Positions 49,414 to 58,193 of a stretch of 64,000 bases of DNA are shown one piece after another (positions within the stretch are counted from its first letter, which is position 1; the number at the start of each line of letters is the position of its first letter). The position numbers and the translations under genes were made by a program. The notes under the pieces are model-generated. The model saw only the letters and a program-made list of their open reading frames with translations, ran no database searches and was not told the origin of the DNA. The stretch is from Clostridium paridis (GTDB lineage: Bacteria > Bacillota > Clostridia > Clostridiales > Clostridiaceae): the NCBI RefSeq assembly GCF_016765615.1, contig NZ_JAESWA010000024.1, positions 1 to 64,000 of the forward strand, in the 5' to 3' direction.

Positions 49414-50904
49414 CTATCTTTCAAGATTTATATCATGAAATCCTTCTATCTTATCATTTGCAAGAACTGCTTTTTTAGTTCCTGCTGCATTTAATTTATT
49501 AAATACAGCTTTTGCTCTCATTGGAGCAATCATTCTTCCAGCTCCATTTATACATCCACCTTGACACATCATACCTTCAATAAAGTTCCCGTCTAGTCTT
49601 CCGGCTTTAGCTAATGTCATAGTCTTCTTTAAATCTGCTCCACCACTAACTTTAACTGGCTTAAACGCAATTTCTATTCCTTTATCAGTAACAAAATTTT
49701 CAATAGCTGCTGTAAGCCCTCCAACTACTCCAAACCCTCTTCCAAAAATTGAAGCATCATCAACTTGATTATCTTCACATTCATCAGGATATATTTCAAA
49801 GGCATCTAGTAAAGCATATAACTCTTCAAAGGTCAAAACATAATCAACTGCATCTGAAATAGATTCCTTAACAGCCTCACTTTTCTTTGCTGTACAAGGT
49901 CCTATAAATACAACCTTTGCCTCTGGATCATTTGCTTTTATATATCTACCAGTTGCTATCATTGGTGAAACTGTTCCAGATATCCTATCAACTTGATCTG
50001 GGAATTTCTTTTCTATGTATCCTAAGAAACCTGGACAACAAGAGTTAGTCATATACTTATCTCCATTTTCCATTCTTTCCACAAATTCATTTGACTCATG
50101 CACAGTAACAGCATCTGCACCACAAGCAGCTTCTACCATATCTTCGAATCCTAATTTTTTAATAGCACTCTTAATTTGTCCATAAGTAACCTTCATTCCA
50201 AATTGACCAGATATTGCTGGTGCCACTACTGCATACATCTTTCTTTTCTTAGCCAATCTCTTTGCTACTGGAACTATCAAACTCTTATCTGAAATTGCAC
50301 CAAAAGGACATGCTGACATACATGCACCGCAATTCACACAATCTTCTTCATTAATCATAGCTCTTCTATCCTCAGTATTTACCATTAATGCTCCAGTAGG
50401 ACATGATACCTTACATGGTCTCATTACTTCTGAAATGGCATTGTATGGACAAGCTGTTTTACACATACCACATTCTTTACAGGTTTCTTGATTTATGTAA
50501 GCTCTACCCCCAACAATAGATATTGAGTTTACTGCACAAGCTTCAAGACATCTATGTGCCAAGCAATTTCTACATTGATCTGTTACTGTAAACCTATTTA
50601 TTGGACATCTATCACAAGCTGCTTCTATAACATACACAATTTGTTCATTTGGTCTAATGTCTATAAGTTCTCCATCCACTTTGTCCCCATCAGCTAAAAA
50701 ACCTGCTGCTAATTTAGCTCTTTCTGAAACAATTGCTCTTTCCTTATATACACAACATCTATATCTTGGTGTACTATCAGTTATTATTTCATATGGAATT
50801 TTATCTAATTCTTCTTTATTAAGTCTATCCTCTTTAGCTAGCACTGCAACACTTTTTAATACTTCATGTTTTAATTTACTTAGTTGAGTTTCAAATTGGA
50901 ACAT
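49414..50904 (-). CDS. [FeFe] hydrogenase, group B type
   Basis: Iron-only hydrogenase, 496 aa, of the less-studied group B lineage. The N-terminal part has Cys-rich Fe-S motifs (CDRCPINRFTVTDQCRNC; two 4Fe-4S clusters CKECGMCKTACP and CVNCGACMSACP). The H-cluster region shows NSCCPGFLG (L1), IGPCTAKKSE (L2) and MMCQGGCINGAG (L3), with the AACGAD variant before L1. The start at 50904 follows AGGAGG; a 32-aa upstream extension is rejected. A Rex-like operator lies about 55 bp upstream, so expression probably follows the NADH/NAD ratio. Confidence 0.92.
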   Translation of the reverse strand: MFQFETQLSKLKHEVLKSVAVLAKEDRLNKEELDKIPYEIITDSTPRYRCCVYKERAIVSERAKLAAGFLADGDKVDGELIDIRPNEQIVYVIEAACDRCPINRFTVTDQCRNCLAHRCLEACAVNSISIVGGRAYINQETCKECGMCKTACPYNAISEVMRPCKVSCPTGALMVNTEDRRAMINEEDCVNCGACMSACPFGAISDKSLIVPVAKRLAKKRKMYAVVAPAISGQFGMKVTYGQIKSAIKKLGFEDMVEAACGADAVTVHESNEFVERMENGDKYMTNSCCPGFLGYIEKKFPDQVDRISGTVSPMIATGRYIKANDPEAKVVFIGPCTAKKSEAVKESISDAVDYVLTFEELYALLDAFEIYPDECEDNQVDDASIFGRGFGVVGGLTAAIENFVTDKGIEIAFKPVKVSGGADLKKTMTLAKAGRLDGNFIEGMMCQGGCINGAGRMIAPMRAKAVFNKLNAAGTKKAVLANDKIEGFHDINLER

Positions 50905-50957
50905 ATTTAGACCTCCTAATATAAATATACATACCTTAACAATTATACCATATTTTT

Positions 50958-50975
50958 TTGTTAAATTAATAACAA
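50958..50975 (-). promoter_or_regulatory. Rex-type operator upstream of the hydrogenase
   Basis: TTGTTAA-ATTA-ATAACAA, 13 of 14 defined positions of TTGTTAA-N4-TTAACAA. It lies over the -35 region of the promoter whose TATAAT is at 50942-50947 (minus strand). Confidence 0.7.
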
Positions 50976-51070
50976 TCCTCATGATATTAAGTTTTTTCAT
51001 AAAGTGCCATTTTATTGCCTATTATTTTATCTTTTTACCTAATGTTATCCTTTTCTTATTTCATATTATT

Positions 51071-51119
51071 AAAAATAGGCAATGGTAAATATACAATATA
51101 TATATCGACTCATTGCCTA
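51071..51119 (-). terminator. Terminator after the glycosylase gene
   Basis: TAGGCAATG / CATTGCCTA arms separated by about 30 bp, followed by TTTTT on the minus strand. Confidence 0.65.
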
Positions 51120-51125
51120 AACTAC

Positions 51126-52025
51126 TTAATCAATTTTAATTTTATTTTCTCTAGCATAATAAAATAAATATTGTTGAGCAAATCCAGATAGCTTTCCGAA
51201 TTTATTTCTACCAAATACCCTTATCTTTGGCAACGATACATCAGGTGCTAAATAGAAATGCTGCATTGCTCTTTTTACCCATACATCTACCGGAAACGCT
51301 GAATATTTTTTCATTGAGAATAGCATGATGCAATCTGCTACCTTTGCACCTACACCCTTAAATTTTTGCAATTCACTATGACACTCATCATCCTCTAAAT
51401 AAGTTATCCTTTCTAAGGAAAATTCATTATCTCTATTTCCTTTGGCTTCATTTAATTTAATTAGTGTATCATATATGTACTTACTTCTAAAAGAAGCTCC
51501 TGTTTCTACTATTTCTTCTAAAGAAGCTTTACTAAATTCTTCAATTGTAGGGAAGGCAAAATATTTCTTTCCTTTGTAATCTAACTCCTTACCCCATCTT
51601 TCTGAAATTCTTCTTATTGTTTTCATTATTATTGGAATTGAATTCCTTGCAGAAATAATAAAGCTTATTAATATTTCATATGGATCTTGATTCAAAAGTC
51701 TTATTCCATATCCATATTCTACAGCTTTTTTTAAGAGTTCATCCTTTGATAATTCAACTTTTATCATAGAATAGTCTCTTTCTAAATCAAAGTAATCTAG
51801 CCAGATATTTTCAAAGTCCTCTTTACTGGTATTTAAAATTAATACATCAGTTCCTCTTTGTTCTAACTCTATTACTCTCTCATGCGCTATTACTATGTAA
51901 TTGTCCTCATTAATTTTTTCCCATCTAAAGCATTGACCGCACTCAATTGTTTGCTTTACATTAAAATTCTTACATCCAACTAATTTTACACTATTCTCAG
52001 AGTATTCTATTCTTTCGAAATCCAT
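51126..52025 (-). CDS. 8-oxoguanine DNA glycosylase (OGG1 type)
   Basis: 299 aa bifunctional base-excision repair enzyme. The N-terminal OGG_N domain has CGQCFRWEK near residue 30. The HhH-GPD motif reads KGVGAKVADCIMLFSM (catalytic Lys at about residue 230), with PVDVW carrying the catalytic Asp 20 residues later. The OGG type is less common in bacteria than MutM but is widespread in clostridia. Confidence 0.92.
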   Translation of the reverse strand: MDFERIEYSENSVKLVGCKNFNVKQTIECGQCFRWEKINEDNYIVIAHERVIELEQRGTDVLILNTSKEDFENIWLDYFDLERDYSMIKVELSKDELLKKAVEYGYGIRLLNQDPYEILISFIISARNSIPIIMKTIRRISERWGKELDYKGKKYFAFPTIEEFSKASLEEIVETGASFRSKYIYDTLIKLNEAKGNRDNEFSLERITYLEDDECHSELQKFKGVGAKVADCIMLFSMKKYSAFPVDVWVKRAMQHFYLAPDVSLPKIRVFGRNKFGKLSGFAQQYLFYYARENKIKID

Positions 52026-52127
52026 ATTTCTCCTCCTGCTTTTATAATTATATCTATGAATATATTACCATAAATTTTCGAATTTGAATAATTGTTATTT
52101 TTTAATATGAATTATACGTTACTAAAT

Positions 52128-52175
52128 AAGAGAATTAACCTTTTAATGACATTTTCATTTAAGGTTAATTCTCTT
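52128..52175. terminator. Terminator after nfnAB
   Basis: AAGAGAATTAACCTT / AAGGTTAATTCTCTT stem of 15 bp, with T-rich flanks on both strands. Confidence 0.8.
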
Positions 52176-52214
52176 ACTTATTTTAACTATATTCACTATT
52201 ATATATACTAAGAT

Positions 52215-53603
52215 TTAATCTATATTTTGAAGCATTTGGTTTATTCCTTTTGCTGCCTTTTTCCCTGCTTCCATAGCAAGAATTACAGTTGCTGCACCTG
52301 TTACAGCATCGCCACCCGCATAAACCCTTTCTCTTGTTGTTCTGCCAGTCTCATCTTGAATTACTATGCATTTTCTTTTATTGATTTCTAATCCTTTCGT
52401 AGTTGATGATATTAATGGATTTGGAGAGGTTCCTAGAGACATTATTACAGTATCCATCGGGAAAACCATCTCTAAACCTGGAATCTCAACAGGTTTTCTC
52501 CTTCCTGATTCATCTGGCTCTCCCAACTTCATTCTTATACACTTTATACCCGTTACCCATCCACTTTCATCTTGTAATATCTCTATTGGATTTGTAAGTA
52601 AATTAAATATTACCCCTTCCTCTTTTGCATGCTGCACCTCTTCTAATCTTGCCGGAAGTTCTTCTTCGCTTCTTCTATATATTACATGAACTTCTGCTCC
52701 TAACCTTAATGCTGTCCTAGCTGCATCCATGGCTACATTTCCTCCGCCTACTACTGCTACTCGTTTCCCCATTTTTATCGGAGTATTATATCCTTCTTTA
52801 AATGCCTTCATCAAGTTATTTCTTGTTAAAAACTCATTAGCCGAAAACACTCCATTTGCATTTTCTCCAGGTATACCCATAAACTTAGGTAGTCCCGCAC
52901 CTGAACCAATAAATACAGCATCAAAGCCTTCTTCACTTAGTAATCCATCAATTGTTATAGTTCTTCCTACTACTACATTTGTTTCGATCTCTACCCCTAA
53001 TCTTTTGACATTTTCAACTTCATATTTAACAACAGTGTCCTTAGGTAATCTAAATTCTGGTATCCCATAAACCAAAACCCCTCCAGGCTCATGAAGTCCT
53101 TCGAATATTTTTACGTCATATCCCATTTTAGCTAAGTCTCCAGCACAAGTAAGTCCAGCAGGTCCTGACCCTATAACTGCTACCCTCTTGCCGTTTCTAC
53201 TTATAACGTTTGATAACCTTATATTATTCTCTCTAACGTAATCAGCCACAAATCGTTCAAGTTTACCAATTGCTACAGCTTCTCCTTTTATTCCTAACAC
53301 ACACTGTTCCTCACACTGGCTTTCTTGTGGGCATACCCTTCCGCAAATTGCAGGCAATGATGAATCTTCAGATATTATTTCTAAGGCTCCTTTTATATCT
53401 CCTTCTTTTAACTTAGCAATAAAACCTGGAATATTTATTGAAACTGGACATTTTACTACACATCTAGGAGACTTACAACTTAAACATCTTGATGCCTCTT
53501 TTCGTGCCTCATCTTCAGTATATCCTAAGCAGACTTCTTCAAAGTTTGCTCTCCTTATCTTTGGATCTTGCTCTGATATTGGTATTCTCTTCATTCTATC
53601 CAT
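52215..53603 (-). CDS. nfnB: NADH-dependent ferredoxin:NADP oxidoreductase subunit B (NfnB)
   Basis: Catalytic large subunit of the electron-bifurcating transhydrogenase that couples NADPH oxidation to NAD and ferredoxin reduction. 462 aa, related to GltD. It has Cys-rich [4Fe-4S] motifs (CLSCKSPRCVVKCP, CGRVCPQESQCEEQC), FAD-binding VIGSGPAGLTCAGDLAKMGYDV and NADP-binding VVGGGNVAMDAARTALRLGA. Its first base overlaps the last of nfnA. Confidence 0.93.
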   Translation of the reverse strand: MDRMKRIPISEQDPKIRRANFEEVCLGYTEDEARKEASRCLSCKSPRCVVKCPVSINIPGFIAKLKEGDIKGALEIISEDSSLPAICGRVCPQESQCEEQCVLGIKGEAVAIGKLERFVADYVRENNIRLSNVISRNGKRVAVIGSGPAGLTCAGDLAKMGYDVKIFEGLHEPGGVLVYGIPEFRLPKDTVVKYEVENVKRLGVEIETNVVVGRTITIDGLLSEEGFDAVFIGSGAGLPKFMGIPGENANGVFSANEFLTRNNLMKAFKEGYNTPIKMGKRVAVVGGGNVAMDAARTALRLGAEVHVIYRRSEEELPARLEEVQHAKEEGVIFNLLTNPIEILQDESGWVTGIKCIRMKLGEPDESGRRKPVEIPGLEMVFPMDTVIMSLGTSPNPLISSTTKGLEINKRKCIVIQDETGRTTRERVYAGGDAVTGAATVILAMEAGKKAAKGINQMLQNID

Positions 53604-54487
53604 TATTCTTCACAGCTACATCCATTTGCATGATGAGTTTCTCCTTCTTCTTTCTTTAATTGAATCCTTCCTTCTTCTGTTTTATACATAGTTTGTCTTC
53701 TCAATGCTTCATCAAAATTAACTAAATGACCATCAAATTCTGGACCATCTACACATGCAAACTTAATTTCTTTCCCTACAGTAACCCTGCACGCTCCACA
53801 CATTCCAGTTCCATCAACCATTATAGGATTTAAACTAACTATTGTTTTTATATCTAATTCTTTGGTCAATATACATACAAATTTCATCATTATCATTGGT
53901 CCTATAGCCACAACTAAATCGTATTTCTTCCCTTGATTTATAACCAAATCTTTTAATACTTCTGTAACTAAACCTTTATATCCATAAGAACCATCATCTG
54001 TTGCTATATAGAGATTGCCAGCTACCTCCTTCATCTCTTCCTCTAGTATTAAAATATCTTTATTTTTTGCTCCTACGATTACATCTGCTTTTACCCCTTT
54101 TGAGTTTAACCACTTCACTTGTGGATATACTGGTGCTGCCCCAACACCACCTGCTACAAATACTATCTTTCTATCCTTTAAGACTTCCATTTTTTCATTA
54201 ACTAGCTCTGATGGAACACCAAGAGGACCAAGAAAATCATGAAAAAAATCACCCTCTTCATACTTTGCCATTCTTCTTGTTGACTCACCTATGGTTTGAA
54301 ACACAATTGTTACTGAGTTGGCATTAGCATTATAGTCACAGATAGTAAGCGGGATTCTTTCCCCTTTTTCATCTAATTTAACTATAACAAATTGTCCAGG
54401 TTTTGCTGATTTCGCAACCCTTGGAGCTTCAATATCCATTAAATAAAGATTATCTGCTAATATTCTTTTCTTTAAGATCTTAAACAT
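53603..54487 (-). CDS. nfnA: NADH-dependent ferredoxin:NADP oxidoreductase subunit A (NfnA)
   Basis: Small subunit, 294 aa, of the PyrK/sulfide-dehydrogenase family. It has an FAD-binding domain (RIPLTICDY), an NAD domain (VFVAGGVGAAPVYPQVK), and a C-terminal [2Fe-2S] site (MVDGTGMCGACRV and a later Cys at CVDGPEFDGH). The pair is a single transcription unit and supplies reducing power to the butyrate branch. Confidence 0.92.
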   Translation of the reverse strand: MFKILKKRILADNLYLMDIEAPRVAKSAKPGQFVIVKLDEKGERIPLTICDYNANANSVTIVFQTIGESTRRMAKYEEGDFFHDFLGPLGVPSELVNEKMEVLKDRKIVFVAGGVGAAPVYPQVKWLNSKGVKADVIVGAKNKDILILEEEMKEVAGNLYIATDDGSYGYKGLVTEVLKDLVINQGKKYDLVVAIGPMIMMKFVCILTKELDIKTIVSLNPIMVDGTGMCGACRVTVGKEIKFACVDGPEFDGHLVNFDEALRRQTMYKTEEGRIQLKKEEGETHHANGCSCEE

Positions 54488-54543
54488 TCATATTCCTCCA
54501 AAAACTCATGTTAGTAAGTTATCTTTTAGATAGTTATTTACTA

Positions 54544-54574
54544 TAAAAATAGCTTGAGATTATCTCAAGCTATT
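54544..54574 (-). terminator. Terminator after adh
   Basis: AATAGCTTGAGA / TCTCAAGCTATT followed by TTT on the minus strand. Confidence 0.85.
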
Positions 54575-54583
54575 GTTTTTCTG

Positions 54584-55750
54584 CTAAAAATCCACTTTAG
54601 TACCATAGTAAGTACACTTAAATAATTTTTCCATTTCTTCTTTTGTTATACTTCTTGGGTTTGATCCAGTACAAGCATCTCCAACAGCTCTTTCAGCTAT
54701 CATTGCAACCTTTGAATTAAATTCCTCTTCATTAACACCATATTCTTTAAGGGTTAATGGTATATTCATTTTACTATTTAAATCCCTAATTAATTCAGTT
54801 AATGAATCCACTAGTTCTTCATTGGTGTCACCAGCTAGTCCAATTCTTTTAGCGATAAAAGCATATCTATCTAAAGCTATTTTCTTATTATAATCAATTA
54901 CATAAGGTAGATATATAGCATTAGCACACCCATGAGGAATGTGGAATACTGCCCCTGTCTTATGAGCCATAGAATGAGTTATTCCAAGTAATGCATTTGT
55001 AAATGCCATACCTGCTAAACATTGAGCATAATGCATTTGTTCTCTTGCACTATTATCTTCTTCATATGACTTTAATAAATACTCATTTATCATTTCTATA
55101 GCCTGTAATGCTAATGGATCTGAAAATGGAGAATTTAGTGTTGCAACATATGCTTCAATTGCATGCGTAAGTGCATCCATTCCAGTATGTGCTGTTAAAG
55201 TCTTAGGCATAGTTTCAGCTAATTCCGAATCAACAATTGCTATATCTGGAGTTATGTTATAGTCTGCAAGAGGATATTTAATCTCAGTTTTATAATCAGT
55301 TATTACTGAAAAAGCTGTAACTTCTGTTGCTGTGCCTGAAGTCGAAGGAATAGCTAAAAATTTTGCTTTATTTCTTAATTCAGGTACAGTAAACGGATTC
55401 TTTATATCATCAAATGTTTTTTCTGGATGTTCATAAAATATCCACATAGCTTTTGCTGCATCTATAGGCGATCCCCCACCCATGGATATAATCCAATCTG
55501 GGTTATATTCTCTCATAATTTCAGCACCCTTAAGAACAGTTTCTACTGATGGATCTGGTTCAACTCCCTCAATTAATTTTGTCTCAATACCAGCTTCATT
55601 TAGGTATCCTATGGCCTTGTCTAAAAAGCCAAACTTTTTCATTGAACTTCCACCTACAACCATTACTGCCTTTTTACCTTTAAGTGTTTTTAAATACTCC
55701 ATTGAGCCTTTTCCAAAGTATAAGTCTCTTGGTAAAGTAAATCTGTTCAT
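54584..55750 (-). CDS. Iron-containing alcohol (probably butanol) dehydrogenase
   Basis: Reduces aldehydes such as butyraldehyde to alcohols with NAD(P)H. 388 aa, group III. Nucleotide-binding GGGSPIDAAKAMW (about residues 95-107), the signature STSGTATEVTAFSVIT, and the iron ligands in THAIEAYV and GITHSMAHKTGAVFHIPHGCANA (His and Asp) are present. Strongly like the NADPH-butanol dehydrogenases of solventogenic clostridia, but cofactor choice is not proven. A partial Rex box lies upstream. Confidence 0.9.
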   Translation of the reverse strand: MNRFTLPRDLYFGKGSMEYLKTLKGKKAVMVVGGSSMKKFGFLDKAIGYLNEAGIETKLIEGVEPDPSVETVLKGAEIMREYNPDWIISMGGGSPIDAAKAMWIFYEHPEKTFDDIKNPFTVPELRNKAKFLAIPSTSGTATEVTAFSVITDYKTEIKYPLADYNITPDIAIVDSELAETMPKTLTAHTGMDALTHAIEAYVATLNSPFSDPLALQAIEMINEYLLKSYEEDNSAREQMHYAQCLAGMAFTNALLGITHSMAHKTGAVFHIPHGCANAIYLPYVIDYNKKIALDRYAFIAKRIGLAGDTNEELVDSLTELIRDLNSKMNIPLTLKEYGVNEEEFNSKVAMIAERAVGDACTGSNPRSITKEEMEKLFKCTYYGTKVDF

Positions 55751-55823
55751 AAATCCATCCTCCTAATCAATAAGCTTTTTATTGAATATTTTCTAATATT
55801 TACCATAACATAATTTTACCACT

Positions 55824-55841
55824 TTGTCTGTTATTTAACAA
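55824..55841 (-). promoter_or_regulatory. Possible Rex operator upstream of adh
   Basis: TTGTCTG-TTAT-TTAACAA matches 11 of 14 defined positions of the Rex consensus (right half perfect). It lies 74-91 bp upstream of the adh start and the same distance from ilvA, so either gene could be the target. Confidence 0.4.
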
Positions 55842-55949
55842 TGATTTAATATTAATTTTCTGATCATTTGAAATTTTCTATTTCTATAATCATTTTCTTT
55901 AAATTCTGTTATAATATGTCTTATATACTACATTTAAGGGGGCTATTTA

Positions 55950-57149
55950 ATGTATTTAGAAAAAATCAAAAAGGCAAGGGAATCTATTAAAGATGTGGTT
56001 ATAAAAACACCAATTATATATAGTGATGTTTTTTCAAAAGAAACCAATAATCAAATTTATATGAAATGTGAAAATCTTCAACTAACAGGAGCTTATAAAA
56101 TAAGAGGTGCTCTTAATAAAATAAGAAGTTTATCTCCTGAACAAAAAGCAAAGGGTGTTGTTTGTTCTTCTGCTGGTAATCATGCTCAAGGAGTTGCTTA
56201 CGCTTCAAGTCTCGAAGGAATCAAATCTAAGATTGTAATGCCTAAAACCACACCACTAATAAAGATTCAATCTACGAAAGATTTTGGAGGAGAGGTAATT
56301 CTTTCTGGTAATGTTTATGATGATGCTTATAATGAGGCTAAAAGAATCGAAAAAGAAGAAGGTTTATTTTTCTTACATCCTTTCAATGATGAAGATGTTA
56401 TATTTGGACAAGGTACTATTGCCTTAGAAATTTTTGAAGATATAAAAGACTTAGATATTATATTATGTCCTATCGGAGGCGGTGGACTAATTTCAGGTGT
56501 TTCTCTAGCAGCTAAAGAAATTAATCCAAATATTAAAATAATAGGGGTTCAAGCTGAAGGTGCAAACGCAATGGAGCAATCTTTTAAAACTGGCACCTTG
56601 GTTAATTTATCAAAGGTTAATACCATTGCAGATGGTATTGCGGTTAAATGTCCTGGAGATCTTACATATAGTTTTATAAAAGATTATGTAGATGATATTG
56701 TTACTGTAAGTGACGGAGAACTTACTGAAAGTTTTCTAATTTTATCTGAAAAGCACAAATTATTAGCGGAACCATCTGGTGTAGCATCTTTAGCTGCTGC
56801 TAAGAAACTTAATGTTAAAGGCAAAAAAATTCTTTCTATAATTAGCGGAGGGAACATTGATATGGTTACAATCTCCTCTCTTATTAATTCAGGATTGGTT
56901 TCTAGAGGGCGTCTATTCTGCTTCTCTGTTGAATTGCCAGATGTACCTGGTGAACTTTTAGAAATATCTAGAATACTAAGTTCAGTAAATGCTAATGTAA
57001 TAGAGCTTAATCATAATCAATTTAAAGCTTTTGATAGATTAAAGAATGTTGTTCTTGAAGTTACAGTTGAAACTAATGGACACACTCATATTGATACGAT
57101 TAAGGCAGAGCTTAAGAATAGTGGATATGAAATAACTCAAGTTTATTAA
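55950..57149 (+). CDS. ilvA: Threonine ammonia-lyase
   Basis: PLP enzyme that deaminates threonine to 2-oxobutyrate. 399 aa, with TGAYKIRGALNKI (PLP Lys at about residue 52), SSAGNHAQGVAYA, PIGGGGLISG and a single C-terminal ACT domain (SVELPDVPGELLEISRIL). The length and single ACT domain fit the short TdcB-like form. Promoter TATAAT at 55910-55915. Confidence 0.93.
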   Translation: MYLEKIKKARESIKDVVIKTPIIYSDVFSKETNNQIYMKCENLQLTGAYKIRGALNKIRSLSPEQKAKGVVCSSAGNHAQGVAYASSLEGIKSKIVMPKTTPLIKIQSTKDFGGEVILSGNVYDDAYNEAKRIEKEEGLFFLHPFNDEDVIFGQGTIALEIFEDIKDLDIILCPIGGGGLISGVSLAAKEINPNIKIIGVQAEGANAMEQSFKTGTLVNLSKVNTIADGIAVKCPGDLTYSFIKDYVDDIVTVSDGELTESFLILSEKHKLLAEPSGVASLAAAKKLNVKGKKILSIISGGNIDMVTISSLINSGLVSRGRLFCFSVELPDVPGELLEISRILSSVNANVIELNHNQFKAFDRLKNVVLEVTVETNGHTHIDTIKAELKNSGYEITQVY

Positions 57150-57167
57150 TATTATTTAATAATTGCA

Positions 57168-57206
57168 AAAAACTCTAGCAACTTTTATAGTTACTAGAGT
57201 TTTTTT
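57168..57206 (+). terminator. Terminator after ilvA
   Basis: AAAACTCTAG / CTAGAGTTTT stem with inner ACT/AGT pairing and seven T. Confidence 0.85.
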
Positions 57207-57238
57207 GGATTTATATATAGTGGTAAATTGTAAGCAAA

Positions 57239-58087
57239 TTAAGCATTGTAGTTGAAGAATCCTCTTCCACTCTTTCTTCCTAACCATCCAGCTCTTACAT
57301 ATTTTCTTAATAATGAATGAGCTCTGTACTTTGTATCACCAGTTTCAGTGTAAAGTACATCCATGATAGCTAGACAAACATCAAGACCTATAAGATCTCC
57401 TAATGCTAAAGGTCCCATTGGGTGATTAGCACCTAATTTCATAGCAGTATCTATATCTTCAGCTGAAGCTACACCTTCTGCTAATATTCCAACTGCTTCG
57501 TTTATCATTGGTATTAATATTCTATTAACTACGAATCCTGGAGCTTCTGCAACTTCTACAGGTTCTTTACCAATAGCTACTGATACTTCTTTAACTGCTT
57601 CAAAAGTTTCATTTGAAGTAGCCATTCCTCTTATAATTTCAACAAGCTTCATAATTGGAGCTGGATTAAAGAAGTGCATTCCTATAACTTTATCTGGTCT
57701 CTTTGTAGCTGCTGCTACTTCTGTAATTGAAAGAGATGATGTATTTGAAGCTAATATAGTTTCTGGTTTACATATAGAATCTAATTCAGCGAATATTTCT
57801 CTTTTAATTTTCATGTTTTCAACTGCTGCTTCAACTACTAAATCACAATCTGCAGCTGCATTTAAATCAGTTGTTCCTGAAATTCTTGAAAGGATTGCAT
57901 CCTTTTCTTCTTCTGTTATTTTTCCTTTAGCAGCTAATTTTTCAACATTTTTTTGAATTCCTGCTAATCCTCTGTCAACGAATTCATCTTTAATATCTCT
58001 TACTATAACTTCGAATCCTTTTTGAGCAAATGCTTGAACGATACCTGCTCCCATAGTTCCTGCACCAAGTACAAAAATCTTTTCCAT
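57239..58087 (-). CDS. hbd: 3-hydroxybutyryl-CoA dehydrogenase
   Basis: Reduces acetoacetyl-CoA to 3-hydroxybutyryl-CoA in the butyrate pathway. 282 aa. NAD(P) motif [15 protein letters not shown] at the N-terminus, catalytic His in [16 protein letters not shown], and C-terminal [10 protein letters not shown]. The start at 58087 follows TGGAGG; an upstream in-frame start (58102) is inside the ribosome site. Last gene of the crt operon. Confidence 0.95.
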   Translation of the reverse strand: MEKIFVLGAGTMGAGIVQAFAQKGFEVIVRDIKDEFVDRGLAGIQKNVEKLAAKGKITEEEKDAILSRISGTTDLNAAADCDLVVEAAVENMKIKREIFAELDSICKPETILASNTSSLSITEVAAATKRPDKVIGMHFFNPAPIMKLVEIIRGMATSNETFEAVKEVSVAIGKEPVEVAEAPGFVVNRILIPMINEAVGILAEGVASAEDIDTAMKLGANHPMGPLALGDLIGLDVCLAIMDVLYTETGDTKYRAHSLLRKYVRAGWLGRKSGRGFFNYNA

Positions 58088-58129
58088 AATACTAACCTCC
58101 AAAAATTTTTTATTTTAAAATTTTTAATA

Positions 58130-58169
58130 GGGGATTATTAGGATTCTTAATCTAGAACCCTAATTCCCC
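58130..58169 (-). other. Intercistronic hairpin between etfA and hbd
   Basis: GGGGaaTTAGGgTTCT / AGAATCCTAAtaATCCCC with a 6-nt loop on the minus strand, followed by TATTAAAAATTTT. It resembles a weak terminator or mRNA processing site inside the operon. Confidence 0.65.
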
Positions 58170-58193
58170 TTACAATTATATTATTCCCTAATA

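Noticed and set aside
49414-51000. N-terminal extension of the hydrogenase to 51000
   Set aside because: The extra 32 residues cross the promoter and Rex-like operator. AGGAGG precedes the ATG at 50904.
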